DNA of 64,000 nucleotides from Pseudomonadaceae bacterium SI-3 (GCA_004010935.1 CP026511.1:682001-746000), one strand, 5' to 3'; positions 54,413-63,050 are shown, counted from the first letter of the stretch. Notes: generated by a model not told the origin, from the letters alone. A program made the numbers and translations.

Positions 54413-55676
54413 GCAGCCCTTCGCGCGACGCATCGTCATCGCCTTCACGTTGATGACGCTGGTGGTCAGCGGGACCTTTTCGCTCGGAATCGTCGCGGTC
54501 GTGCATTTCATCGAGGAGCACCTGGTGACCCAGGAGCTGGGGCACGAATTAGATAGTGTGCTCAATGACGTCGTGGTTCACGGGGACGCGCCACGGCTCG
54601 ACGCGGTCACCCGATTCTTCGCCTCGAACCTGCCTAGCTACGCCATTCCCGAGGCGTTCACGGGGCTCGCCGATGGGTTCACCGAGCTAGTCCGTAACGA
54701 GGATGCCTACTACGTCTATCAACGCGAAATCGACGGAGCCAAGTATTTGCTGGTTGAGGAACAGCATGAATTCGAGGCTCGCGAGAACGCATTGTTCATG
54801 GTGGTGCTAGCCGGATTCGTGCTGAGCATCCTTGGTGCCTGGGGGCTTGGCTGGCTGATGGCCAGAAAAGTCATGGCCCCGCTGTCACGCCTGGCGCAGC
54901 AGGTTCGTCATCGCGATCAGCTGCATCCGCTGGCGCCACCACTGGCGTTGCAATATCCGGACGACGAGGTCGGCCATGTGGCGGCGGCGTTTGACAGTAC
55001 CCTCGGCCAACTGCGCCAGAGCCTGGAGCGCGAGCGGCTGTTCACCAGCGATGTCAGCCATGAGCTGCGCACCCCACTGATGGTCATCCTCGGCGCCTGC
55101 GAACTGCTCGACCAGACCGAACTACCGGAAAAGTCACGTACCCAGGCCCAGCGCATCGAGCGCGCCGCGCAGGAAATGCACGAGCTGGTGCAGACTTTCC
55201 TGATGCTGGCGCGGACCCGGCCGGAGCAGACCGCCTTTGCCGGCACCGCCAGCCTGAGCAGCGTGGCGCAGGAGCAGACCGAGCGCTGGGCGCCGCTATT
55301 TCTTGAAAAGGGGCTGACGTTCAATGTGGTCAGCGAAGGCGAGGACAGCGGCGAATACAACCTCACACTGCTTGGCTCGGTGATGTCCAATCTGCTGCGC
55401 AACGCCCTGCATTACACGGACAGCGGCTCGGTGCGGCTGATTCTCGAGAACGCCGGCTTTCGTGTCGAGGACACAGGCATGGGCATTCCGCTGGAGCAGC
55501 AGGAACGCATGTTTCAGCCCTTCGTGCGCGGCTCCGACAGCCGGGGGGAGGGCCTGGGGCTAGGGCTGTCGCTGGTCAAGCGCATCTGCACACATCAGGG
55601 GTGGTCAGTGGGTGTAGCCCCTTGCGAGCCCAAGGGCAGCTGCTTCCAGGTGCGTCTGAAAAGCGATGGCGTTTGA
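54402..55676 (+). CDS. colS: Sensor histidine kinase ColS
   Basis: The 424 residues have TM1 (about 12-34), a periplasmic domain of about 95 residues, TM2 (131-153) and HAMP. A HisKA domain with His220 (FTSDVSHELRTPLMVIL) and an HATPase domain (LLRNALHYTDSG, GLGLGLSLVKRI) follow. His35, Glu38, Glu95 and the ExxE at 125-128 lie in the sensor region; an ExxE motif is needed for metal sensing in P. putida ColS (recalled). Its last codons overlap the first repeat of the operator for the next operon. Confidence 0.87.
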   Translation: MLAKQPFARRIVIAFTLMTLVVSGTFSLGIVAVVHFIEEHLVTQELGHELDSVLNDVVVHGDAPRLDAVTRFFASNLPSYAIPEAFTGLADGFTELVRNEDAYYVYQREIDGAKYLLVEEQHEFEARENALFMVVLAGFVLSILGAWGLGWLMARKVMAPLSRLAQQVRHRDQLHPLAPPLALQYPDDEVGHVAAAFDSTLGQLRQSLERERLFTSDVSHELRTPLMVILGACELLDQTELPEKSRTQAQRIERAAQEMHELVQTFLMLARTRPEQTAFAGTASLSSVAQEQTERWAPLFLEKGLTFNVVSEGEDSGEYNLTLLGSVMSNLLRNALHYTDSGSVRLILENAGFRVEDTGMGIPLEQQERMFQPFVRGSDSRGEGLGLGLSLVKRICTHQGWSVGVAPCEPKGSCFQVRLKSDGV

Positions 55677-55710
55677 CGTTTTTTTCACATCCCGTTGACG
55701 GGCCCTTGAT
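55673..55710 (+). promoter_or_regulatory. Four-fold TTNAC ColR operator before the methyltransferase operon
   Basis: TTGAC at 55673, TTCAC at 55684, TTGAC at 55695 and TTGAT at 55706 form an exact 11-base period. The first two repeats with their T-rich spacer fit the published P. putida ColR consensus, as I recall it, at every position. It ends 47 bases before the methyltransferase ATG. Confidence 0.78.
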
Positions 55711-55757
55711 GTCTGTCTGGTTAGTTTGGCGTTCCGTTTCCAACCGGAATGCCCGCC

Positions 55758-56435
55758 ATGACCACATCGAGCCCCATCGAACTGGAGTTCTCGCGCAAGT
55801 ACGACCGCCAGCACGCCTACGAATACCTGCATAAGCATCAGGATGGCCTGGCCCGACGGCTGTCGCACTGGCGTGACGAGCAGATGGCGCGCCGCGCACT
55901 GAAGATCGCCGGTGAGCCCGATCTGGTGCTCGACCTGCCGTGCGGCGCCGGGCGCTTCTGGCCGCTGCTGGCCGAGCACCCGAGCCGGATGATCTTCGCC
56001 GCCGACAACTCCGCCGACATGCTGGCGATCGCCGAATCGGCGCATTCGCTGGAAGTGCTCAAGCGGGTCGAGACCTTTCAGACCTCGGCCTTCGCCATCG
56101 ACATGGGCGACAACGCAGTGGACAACATCTTCTGCATGCGCCTACTGCACCACATCGCCGACCCAGAGCACCGGTTGGCGATGCTGCGTGAGTTCCACCG
56201 CGTCACCCGTGACACGCTGATCGTCTCGCTGTGGGTCGATGGCAACTACAAGGCCTGGAAGCGCAAGCGCCTGGAGCGTCGCCGGCCGGCCAAGGACAAC
56301 CAGAACCGCTTCGTCGTAGCGCGCTCGGTGATCGAGGCGGAATTCGCCGAGGCCGGCTTCGACATCCTCGACCGTAATGACTTCCTCCCCGGCTACGCCA
56401 TGTGGCGGGTCTACGTGCTGCGCAAGCGGGGTTGA
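55758..56435 (+). CDS. warA: SAM-dependent methyltransferase of the ColR regulon (WarA/Orf222-like)
   Basis: This 225-residue class I methyltransferase has motif I LVLDLPCGAGRFWPLL near residues 56-71, IFAADNSADML, and NIFCMRLLHHIADPEHRLAML. It matches the methyltransferase gene beside colRS in Pseudomonas, co-transcribed with the inaA/wapQ LPS kinase. The substrate is unknown but presumably an envelope component. The ATG at 55758 is preferred to 55749. inaA follows after two bases. Confidence 0.82.
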   Translation: MTTSSPIELEFSRKYDRQHAYEYLHKHQDGLARRLSHWRDEQMARRALKIAGEPDLVLDLPCGAGRFWPLLAEHPSRMIFAADNSADMLAIAESAHSLEVLKRVETFQTSAFAIDMGDNAVDNIFCMRLLHHIADPEHRLAMLREFHRVTRDTLIVSLWVDGNYKAWKRKRLERRRPAKDNQNRFVVARSVIEAEFAEAGFDILDRNDFLPGYAMWRVYVLRKRG

Positions 56436-56437
56436 AC

Positions 56438-57157
56438 ATGAGCCGACTAATCGTATTGCCGGCCCGCGAAGCGCGTACCAGCACCTTCCAGCGCTGGTGG
56501 AGCACGCAGGGCGAATGGGTCGAGGAACCCAACCAGCGCCGTGCCGGCAAAAGCGGCGTGCAACGGATACGCCTGCGCGATCCGCAGCAGCCGCTGCTGT
56601 ACTGCAAACGGCAGATTGGCCACCTGTATCGCTCGACGCTGCATCCTTTCGGCCGGCCCACGGTGCTGCGCGAACTGCAGGCGCTGCAAGCATTCGGCCG
56701 GCTCGGCGTGCAGGTGCCGGAACTGGTCTACTGCGGGACCCGGCAGCAAGCCGGTCAGTGGCAGGCGCTGCTGGTGACGGCGGAACTGGAGGGGTTCGTC
56801 AGCCTGGAGGACTGGTATCAACAGGACTTGGGGGAGCGCTTCGGTCCGGCAGTACAGGAGCGCATGCTCGCGGCGGTCGGGATCACCCTGGCGCGCATTC
56901 ATCAGGCGCGCTGGCAGCACGGCTGCTGCTATCCCAAGCACATCTTCCTCAAGGTTCACGGCGAAGGTGACGCGACCCGGGTCGAGGTCGCGCTGCTCGA
57001 TCTGGAAAAGAGCCGTCGCCGGCTACGTCGCAGTGCCGCTGCACGGCATGACCTGCGCCAGCTCAAGCGTCATCGCCAGACCATGCCGGAGCAGGACTGG
57101 CAACGATTGCTGGCCGCCCACCGCACCTTCAGCGAGTTGCGCTGCGATGTCATCTGA
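56438..57157 (+). CDS. inaA: InaA-like lipopolysaccharide kinase family protein
   Basis: The 239 residues belong to the Kdo/WaaP protein-kinase-like family: GVQRIRLRDPQQPLLYCKRQIGHLYRS with the nucleotide-binding Lys, the helix RELQALQAFGRLGVQVPELVY, a HRD-like segment ARIHQARWQHGCCYPKHIFL, and a DFG-like VALLDLEKSR. It probably phosphorylates an LPS core sugar; relatives beside colRS are called inaA or wapQ. It overlaps dgkA by 11 bases. Confidence 0.83.
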   Translation: MSRLIVLPAREARTSTFQRWWSTQGEWVEEPNQRRAGKSGVQRIRLRDPQQPLLYCKRQIGHLYRSTLHPFGRPTVLRELQALQAFGRLGVQVPELVYCGTRQQAGQWQALLVTAELEGFVSLEDWYQQDLGERFGPAVQERMLAAVGITLARIHQARWQHGCCYPKHIFLKVHGEGDATRVEVALLDLEKSRRRLRRSAAARHDLRQLKRHRQTMPEQDWQRLLAAHRTFSELRCDVI

Positions 57158-57575
57158 GCCGACCTGCGCGGCTACCGATGCCGTGGCCAGCGTCGACGTG
57201 CCGGCCGACGGTGCGGCGCTGAAGGGGCGCAGCGGACTGGCACGCATCTGGTACGCGTCCGGCTATTCGGCTGCAGGTCTCAAGGCCGCTTATAGAAGCG
57301 AAGCGGCGTTCCGCCAGCTGGTGCTGCTGAACCTGCTGCTGATTCCCTTGGCGTTTCTGTTCGACGTCAGCCGCGTTGAACGCGCCGTGCTGATTGCCGT
57401 GGTGTTTCTTGGCCTGATCGTCGAACTGCTCAACTCGGCCATCGAGGCGACGGTCGACCGCATCTCTTTCGAACTGCATCCGCTCGCCAAACAGGCCAAG
57501 GACATGGGCAGCGCCGCGCAATTGCTGGCGCTGTGCCTGATCGGTCTGGTCTGGGCGGTGATCCTCATCCCCTGA
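57147..57575 (+). CDS. dgkA: Diacylglycerol kinase DgkA
   Basis: DgkA phosphorylates diacylglycerol left when phospholipid head groups are transferred to envelope acceptors, returning it to phospholipid synthesis. The 142 residues have three helices and the family signature ELLNSAIEATVDRISFELHPLAKQAKDMGSAAQ. The N-terminus is about 20 residues longer than in E. coli (121). It overlaps inaA and lies 11 bases before an LtaS-type transferase, the enzyme class that would release diacylglycerol. Confidence 0.92.
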   Translation: MSSEPTCAATDAVASVDVPADGAALKGRSGLARIWYASGYSAAGLKAAYRSEAAFRQLVLLNLLLIPLAFLFDVSRVERAVLIAVVFLGLIVELLNSAIEATVDRISFELHPLAKQAKDMGSAAQLLALCLIGLVWAVILIP

Positions 57576-57586
57576 AGGACGTATCC

Positions 57587-59752
57587 ATGCTTTCCTCTTT
57601 GCGACGCCCTGCTCGAGAGCGCCCGGCGTCCGGCTTCAATGGCCTGGCCGCGCACCTGCGCTTCACGTTCGCCAGTGCGCTGGCCCTCCTGGCGATGTTT
57701 GCGCTGCTGCGGCTGGGCTTGCTGCTGTTCAACCGCGAACTGCTCGGCAGCACGCCGCTGGCCAGTATCGTCGAGGCATTCGGCAACGGCCTGCGCTTCG
57801 ACCTGCGGGTGGCGGTGTACGTCCTGCTGCCGCTGCTGCTCGGCGTGCTGAGCGTGCGCGTGATGGCCGCCCGCGGCCTGCTGCGGCTGTGGTTGAGCCT
57901 GTGTGCCAGCCTGGCGATCCTGCTCGGGTTGATTGAGCTGAACTTCTATCGCGAGTTTCATCAGCGCCTCAATAGCCTGGTATTCCAGTACCTGCAGGAA
58001 GATCCGGCCACCGTGCTGAGCATGCTCTGGCACGGCTTTCCGGTGCTACGACTGCTGGCAGCCTGGGGCGCTGCGAGCGTAGCAATGTACGCCCTGTTCG
58101 GCTGGCTGGAGCGGCTGACCCGTGGCGCGACGGTCGTTCGTTCATGCGGCGCAAGCCGCAGTGGCGCGGGCTGGTATACCCGCGCCGCTGTGTTCACGCT
58201 GCTGGTGCTGGTCTGCGTGGTGGCCGCGCGCGGCACGTTGCGCCAGGGGCCGCCGCTGCGCTGGGGCGATGCCTTCACTACCGAATCGATGTTCGCCAAT
58301 CACCTCGGCCTGAATGCGACACTGTCGCTCTACGATGCCGCCAGGAACCGCTTCTCCAGCCACCGCGACAATAGCTGGAAGGCGACTCTGCCGAACGAGC
58401 AGGCGCAGGCGATCACCCGTGAACTGCTGCTGACCGGTAACGATCAGCTGGTGGATGCCGAGCTGGCGCCGGTACGCCGTGATTTCCGGCCGCCGGCGGA
58501 CGGGCAGCTGCCGGTGCAAAACGTGGTGGTGATTCTGATGGAAAGCTTCGCCGGGCGCTTCGTCGGTGCGTTGGGCAGCGCGGAAGGCATCACACCCAAT
58601 TTCGACCGCCTCGCCAAGGAGGGACTGTTGTTCAGTCGCTTCTTTGCCAACGGCACGCACACCCACCAGGGCATGTTCGCCAGCATGGCCTGCTTCCCCA
58701 ACCTGCCAGGCTTCGAGTACCTGATGCAGGCGCCCGAGGGCGGCAACCGTTTCTCCGGCTTGCCGCAACTGCTCAGCGCGCGGCAGTTCAACGACGTCTA
58801 TGTCTACAACGGCGATTTCGCCTGGGATAACCAGTCCGGCTTCTTCAGTAACCAGGGGATGACCCGCTTTATCGGCCGCAGTGACTATGTGAACCCGGTG
58901 GTTGCGGATCCGACCTGGGGCGTCTCCGATCAGGACATGTTTGCCCGCGCCGCCGAGGAGCTGGACCAGCTGGGCCGCGGCAAGCCGTTCTATGCGCTGC
59001 TGCAGACGCTGTCCAACCACACGCCCTATGCGCTGCCGGAGCAACTGCCGGTCGCTCCGGTAAAGGGGCAGGGCAATCTGGATCAGCACCTGACCGCGAT
59101 GCGCTATTCGGATTGGGCGCTCGGCCAGTTCTTCGACAAGGTGCGTGACCAGCCCTGGTTCGAGCAGACGCTGTTCGTGGTGGTTGGCGATCACGGCTTC
59201 GGGGTGCCGGAGGAGGTGACCGAGATGGATCTGTTCCGCTTCAATGTGCCGCTGCTGTTAATTGCGCCGGGCATTACCGAGCGTTTCGGCAGCCGTCGCG
59301 ATGTGGTGGGTACCCAGGTCGACGTAGTGCCGACCATCATGGGCCGGCTTGGCGGCGAGGTACGGCACCAGTGTTGGGGCCGCGACCTGCTCAGCCTGGC
59401 GGCGAGCGACCCCGGTTTCGGCATCATCAAACCGTCGGGCAGCGATCAGACGGTGGCGATGATTCGCGGTGACCGCGTCCTGGTGCAACCCAAGGAGCAA
59501 ACGGCACGCCTGTATCGCTACCGCCTGGGTGCCAACCCTCAGGGCGAACGACTCGCGCCGGATGCCGAGGCGGCGCAGTTGCAGCGCCAGCTGGAGGCCT
59601 ACCTGCAAACCGCGACCGCCAGCTTGCTTGCCAACCGCAGCGGTGATCGCGAGCGTGAGGCTGTGCCGGGCGGCGTGCCGCTGGCCAGTGCAGTCATACC
59701 CGCAGAGCCGTCCAAGACGCCGAGCCAGGTGCGTAAGGCGAGCGAAGGCTGA
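57587..59752 (+). CDS. LtaS-type alkaline-phosphatase-superfamily transferase (sulfatase domain) 2
   Basis: The 721-residue protein has about five N-terminal helices (to about 215) and a catalytic domain with VVVILMESFAGRFVG, FFANGTHTHQGMFASMAC (catalytic Thr region), YALLQTLSNHTPY and VVVGDHGFG. It ends in a Pro/Ser-rich tail. The active-site layout is that of phosphoglycerol transferases (LtaS, OpgB). Position after dgkA supports a phospholipid donor and recycling of diacylglycerol. AAGGA lies before the ATG. A hairpin follows the stop. Confidence 0.84.
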   Translation: MLSSLRRPARERPASGFNGLAAHLRFTFASALALLAMFALLRLGLLLFNRELLGSTPLASIVEAFGNGLRFDLRVAVYVLLPLLLGVLSVRVMAARGLLRLWLSLCASLAILLGLIELNFYREFHQRLNSLVFQYLQEDPATVLSMLWHGFPVLRLLAAWGAASVAMYALFGWLERLTRGATVVRSCGASRSGAGWYTRAAVFTLLVLVCVVAARGTLRQGPPLRWGDAFTTESMFANHLGLNATLSLYDAARNRFSSHRDNSWKATLPNEQAQAITRELLLTGNDQLVDAELAPVRRDFRPPADGQLPVQNVVVILMESFAGRFVGALGSAEGITPNFDRLAKEGLLFSRFFANGTHTHQGMFASMACFPNLPGFEYLMQAPEGGNRFSGLPQLLSARQFNDVYVYNGDFAWDNQSGFFSNQGMTRFIGRSDYVNPVVADPTWGVSDQDMFARAAEELDQLGRGKPFYALLQTLSNHTPYALPEQLPVAPVKGQGNLDQHLTAMRYSDWALGQFFDKVRDQPWFEQTLFVVVGDHGFGVPEEVTEMDLFRFNVPLLLIAPGITERFGSRRDVVGTQVDVVPTIMGRLGGEVRHQCWGRDLLSLAASDPGFGIIKPSGSDQTVAMIRGDRVLVQPKEQTARLYRYRLGANPQGERLAPDAEAAQLQRQLEAYLQTATASLLANRSGDREREAVPGGVPLASAVIPAEPSKTPSQVRKASEG

Positions 59753-59770
59753 GATTCAGCGCGTCGGTGG

Positions 59771-59803
59771 CGAACGCCGCGGCCGAGAGGTTCGCGGCGT
59801 TCG
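59771..59803. terminator. Probable terminator between convergent operons
   Basis: A perfect 11-bp stem (CGAACGCCGCG / CGCGGCGTTCG) with an 11-base loop lies between the LtaS-type gene and the Spy-like gene. There is no T run, but the stem is strong for both strands. Confidence 0.65.
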
Positions 59804-59815
59804 GCTGTATGACGG

Positions 59816-60280
59816 CTACTGATCGTGCAGCGAGGCCAATTCGGTCGAGGCGTTCTGGCGGGCGAGGAAGCTCACCAGCTTCTGCCGCTGACGGGCGTCG
59901 AGCAGCTCGCGTTCGTTCAGCAGCTGCTCGATCTGCAACTGTTGGCGAGCGTCGCGCAGTTCACCGAGCGTTGCCTGCTCGCTGGCGATCTGCGCGGGGT
60001 CGACCCGCTCGCCGAGCAGCGCCTGTAGCAACGTGCTGCGCTGGGCATCGAGGTCACTGTCGAGGGCACGCAGCCGGGCCAGATAGGGCGCCTGGCCGTC
60101 ATGCCAGCGCCCGAGCTGGTTGGCGCTAAGCTCCAGCTGGTGCGAAAGTTCGGTTGGTGCGCCGGACGGCATGGGCAGCCCGTCGGTTTGCAGTTTCTGC
60201 CAGGCGAGCGCGCCCAGCACGCCACAGTTGACCAGTAGCGACAGCGCCAGGGCTCCGCGCAGAGTGGAAGTCGTCATCAT
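59816..60280 (-). CDS. Spy/ZraP-like periplasmic metal-resistance protein
   Basis: The 154-residue product has an N-terminal helix (LRGALALSLLVNCGVLGALAW) and a helical hairpin rich in Gln, Leu and Glu (LLQALLGERVDPAQIASEQATLGELRDARQQLQIEQLLNERE), like the heavy-metal-resistance/CpxP/Spy group. These act as periplasmic chaperones or metal binders. GAGGT precedes the first of two adjacent ATGs. It is the last gene of the cytochrome unit. Confidence 0.72.
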   Translation of the reverse strand: MMTTSTLRGALALSLLVNCGVLGALAWQKLQTDGLPMPSGAPTELSHQLELSANQLGRWHDGQAPYLARLRALDSDLDAQRSTLLQALLGERVDPAQIASEQATLGELRDARQQLQIEQLLNERELLDARQRQKLVSFLARQNASTELASLHDQ

Positions 60281-60307
60281 GGATTACCTCAGTGGGGAAA
60301 CAGCCGC

Positions 60308-60829
60308 TTAGCGCGGAATCTTTACGCGGTCGTCATCGAAGTCACCGCGTTCGGCGTCGCGGTGGCAGGCCACGCAGTTGGCGCGACCGCCGACCGACTC
60401 GCGGGCAAACTTGGCCTCGCTGACCTCGTCGTGCTTGCGCTCGAACCAGCGCGTCTGGCTGATGCGCGGCGGCTCGCCGACGGTCGGCGAAGGCTCGACC
60501 GGCAAGCGGTTGGCCGCCGAGGCGCGCAGCAGGAAGTCGAGGATCTCGCGCTCCTGTTCGGGGTCGAGCGTGGCATTGCTGCCGTAGTGCTCATCGAGGG
60601 TTTGCATCTGCCGGCGCCAGGCCTCGGCCGGCAGCAGGCCCGGTGCGTAGAGCATGTGGCAGGCGGCGCATTCCTCCTTCCAAACCAGTGGTGCGTCGCT
60701 CGGCACCGACAGACGCTTGGGGCGCTTGTAGCGCTGGCGGTCGTGGTCGTCGTTGTCAGCGAAGCTGAGGCCGGCCAACGCCAGGGCAGAGGTCAGCCCG
60801 GCGACGGCAACGATGGATGCGATCTTCAT
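60308..60829 (-). CDS. Diheme cytochrome c (DHC type)
   Basis: The 173-residue periplasmic protein has a signal peptide and two haem motifs, CAACH (about 54-58) and CVACH (about 151-155). DHC proteins pair with SHP-type monohaem cytochromes and a cytochrome b in Rhodobacter and Shewanella and are thought to pass electrons from the membrane to SHP. The same trio is present here. It lies nine bases after the SHP gene. Confidence 0.85.
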   Translation of the reverse strand: MKIASIVAVAGLTSALALAGLSFADNDDHDRQRYKRPKRLSVPSDAPLVWKEECAACHMLYAPGLLPAEAWRRQMQTLDEHYGSNATLDPEQEREILDFLLRASAANRLPVEPSPTVGEPPRISQTRWFERKHDEVSEAKFARESVGGRANCVACHRDAERGDFDDDRVKIPR

Positions 60830-60838
60830 GGCGCACTC

Positions 60839-61246
60839 CTATTGGATGCTGTCGATCCAGCTGATGAAGTCGCCTTTTTCCTGCGCCGTGCATTCGCGGG
60901 CGAAGACGTCGTCGCAGTTGCGGCGGAACCACTTCTCGACCTTCTTCAGGTTGGTGAAACGCTCGGGATTGGTCGCTGGCGCCAGCGGCTCGACCTTGCG
61001 GTGAGCGGGCGTCTTGCCCGGCTGGCGTGGGTCGGCGGTGTGACAGGTGGTACAGCTCATGGTCTTGCCGTCGCGCTGCTCTTCGGCGAAGTACAGCGCC
61101 TTGCCGCGTTCGGCGGAAAAGCCGGCGAAGTTCGAATCCTGCTGACGGGCTTGCGCGGCGTAGCCGGCCAGCAGCGGATGTTCGGTTTCAGCCAGGGCCG
61201 GCAAACTCAGGCAGCAGGACAGGAGGATGATCCAGCGGGATTTCAT
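60839..61246 (-). CDS. SHP-type monohaem cytochrome c (DUF1924)
   Basis: The 135-residue product has a signal peptide (MKSRWIILLSCCLSLPALA), one haem motif CTTCH, and the DUF1924 C-terminus NLKKVEKWFRRNCDDVFARECTAQEKGDFISWI with two further Cys. SHP from R. sphaeroides binds O2, NO and other small ligands through a loosely held Asn; its physiological role is unresolved. It leads the minus-strand unit and diverges from the b561-reductase fusion. Confidence 0.86.
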   Translation of the reverse strand: MKSRWIILLSCCLSLPALAETEHPLLAGYAAQARQQDSNFAGFSAERGKALYFAEEQRDGKTMSCTTCHTADPRQPGKTPAHRKVEPLAPATNPERFTNLKKVEKWFRRNCDDVFARECTAQEKGDFISWIDSIQ

Positions 61247-61323
61247 GGTGCGCTCTCCGGTTGGGAATGAGCGCAGCCTAGGCGCGCTGCCTTACGCCAA
61301 ACTGAACATGGCCGCATGATGGC

Positions 61324-61340
61324 ATTCAGCTTGGATTCAG
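61324..61340. promoter_or_regulatory. Direct repeat ATTCAG-N5-ATTCAG in the cytochrome divergent promoter
   Basis: Two identical hexamers with an 11-base period lie between the SHP gene and the fusion gene. The spacing is that of OmpR-family regulator sites, but the half-site differs from the two other box types in this window. The regulator is unknown. Confidence 0.45.
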
Positions 61341-61387
61341 CTGAAGGGCATACAAGGAAGGCATTCCGTCCATCGAGGATTGCCATC

Positions 61388-62965
61388 GTGGCTGCCTTCA
61401 ACCGCTTTCGCTTGTTCCACTGGCTACTGGCCGGTTTCTTCCTCGCGGTGTACCTGACTGGCGACGACGCCGAGTCGTTGCACCTCTGGCTGGGTTACGG
61501 CCTGGTGGTGCTGCTGGTGTGGCGTCTGCTGATCGTGCCGCTGCGCCTGCGGGGCTTTCCAAAGTTGCTACCGCCGAAGGGACAGCGGCGCAAGCCGGGC
61601 CTGTCGGCAATCGGCAAGTGGCTGACGGTAGGTGCGCTGGGCAGTTTCGCCGTCGCCAGCCTGGTCGGCCTGGGCATGGTCGACAACGGCGACGTGCTGG
61701 CTGCGCTGCCCGGTGTGGGGCCAGAGGTGTTCGGTGCTGCCAGCGACATCGATTTCGTCGGCTGGATGGGGGATGCCGAAGAGGTGCACGAGTTCTTTGC
61801 CAACCTGGGGCTGGGGCTGATTGGCCTGCACGTCGGCTACGTGCTGCTGTTCCGTCGCAAGACGGTGTGGCCAATGCTGCGCGGCGTGTCCGCGTCGGGG
61901 CCGACCTCGACAGCGACAGCGACAGCGACTTCTGGCATGACCTCCCTGTCTGCTTCCCCGGCTCCGGCCACCGGCGAGTTCACTCGCCTGCGAATCGCTT
62001 CGCGTCAGGCCGAAACCGCCGATAGCTGCTCGTTCACCCTGCAGGTACCGGCCGCCCAGCGCGCACGCTTTGCCGCGCGGCCGGGGCAGTTCCTCACCTT
62101 GATGGTGCGCTGTGGCGAAGAGTCGTTGCTGCGCTGCTACTCGCTGTCGCAACGGCCGGAGGGCAACGCTGCCCTACGCATCACCATCAAGCGGGTGCCC
62201 GGCGGCCGGGCGTCGAACTGGCTGCTGGACAACCTGCAGGTGGGCGACTGCATCGAGGCGCTGCCGCCGGCTGGCGTTTTCGTGCCGCGCAGCCTCGACT
62301 GCGACCTGCTGCTGCTCGGTGCCGGCAGCGGCATCACGCCGCTGATGGCGATTCTGCAGGCCGCGCTAGTCGAGGGTAATGGACGGGTGTGCCTGTTTTA
62401 CGCCAGCCGCGACGCCGCGTCGCTGATCTTTGCCGAGGAGCTGACCGAATTGTACGCCCGCCATCCCGAACGCCTGCAGCTGCGCATCTGGCTCGATGCC
62501 GAACAGGGTGTGCCGAATGGCCCGGCCATCGCCGCGAAGATCGCAGGTTGGCCCGCCGCAGAGGCTTACATCTGCGGGCCGCAGCCGTTCATGGATGCTG
62601 CCAGTTCCGCGCTGAGCGAGCTAGGTGTAGAGGCTGCGCGCATCCATCTGGAGCGCTTCGGCGCGGCTGCGCCAGTGGCCACCCCGGGCGGCAAGCGCAG
62701 CCGCCTGCGGGTCGCTCTCGACGGCCGTCGCCACGAGCTGGATGTGCTGCGTGGCGAGGTACTGCTGGAGGCGATGGAGCAGGCTGGCCTGCAGGCACCG
62801 AGCGCCTGTCGCTCGGGTGTCTGCGCCGCGTGCAAGTGTCGCGTGGTCGAGGGCAGCGTAAGCATGCGCAGCAATCAGGTGCTGAGCGAAAGCGAGGTGC
62901 ATCAAGGCTGGGTCCTGGCTTGCCAGGCCGAACCGCGCAGCGCCGAACTGCAGGTGGAGTACTGA
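61388..62965 (+). CDS. Cytochrome b561-flavoreductase-[2Fe-2S] ferredoxin fusion protein
   Basis: The 525 residues combine a four-helix cytochrome b domain (about 1-165, with His11, His32, His134 and His148 as candidate haem ligands) and a Ser/Thr/Ala linker (168-195). An FNR-like FAD/NAD(P) domain (RCYSLS at 249-254; GAGSGITPLM) and a plant-type ferredoxin with Cys474, 479, 482 and 512 follow. It could move electrons from NAD(P)H across the membrane to the periplasmic DHC and SHP cytochromes. The GTG at 61388 is preferred: GAGGA lies eight bases before it, and the longer frame from 61316 would cover the promoter repeat. Confidence 0.85.
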   Translation: MAAFNRFRLFHWLLAGFFLAVYLTGDDAESLHLWLGYGLVVLLVWRLLIVPLRLRGFPKLLPPKGQRRKPGLSAIGKWLTVGALGSFAVASLVGLGMVDNGDVLAALPGVGPEVFGAASDIDFVGWMGDAEEVHEFFANLGLGLIGLHVGYVLLFRRKTVWPMLRGVSASGPTSTATATATSGMTSLSASPAPATGEFTRLRIASRQAETADSCSFTLQVPAAQRARFAARPGQFLTLMVRCGEESLLRCYSLSQRPEGNAALRITIKRVPGGRASNWLLDNLQVGDCIEALPPAGVFVPRSLDCDLLLLGAGSGITPLMAILQAALVEGNGRVCLFYASRDAASLIFAEELTELYARHPERLQLRIWLDAEQGVPNGPAIAAKIAGWPAAEAYICGPQPFMDAASSALSELGVEAARIHLERFGAAAPVATPGGKRSRLRVALDGRRHELDVLRGEVLLEAMEQAGLQAPSACRSGVCAACKCRVVEGSVSMRSNQVLSESEVHQGWVLACQAEPRSAELQVEY

Positions 62966-63018
62966 GGTGGAACAGGCCGTTGCTGTTTTCCCCTACGAAT
63001 CGCGTAAGGGGACGGGGA

Positions 63019-63050
63019 GTAGGGTGGATAACGGCGTAGCCTTATCCACC
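63019..63050. repeat. Single REP-like palindrome
   Basis: GTAGGGTGGATAA followed by a ten-base loop and TTATCCACC forms a 9-bp hairpin related to each half of the doublet at 38353-38487. It sits between convergent genes and may act as a terminator. Confidence 0.75.
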
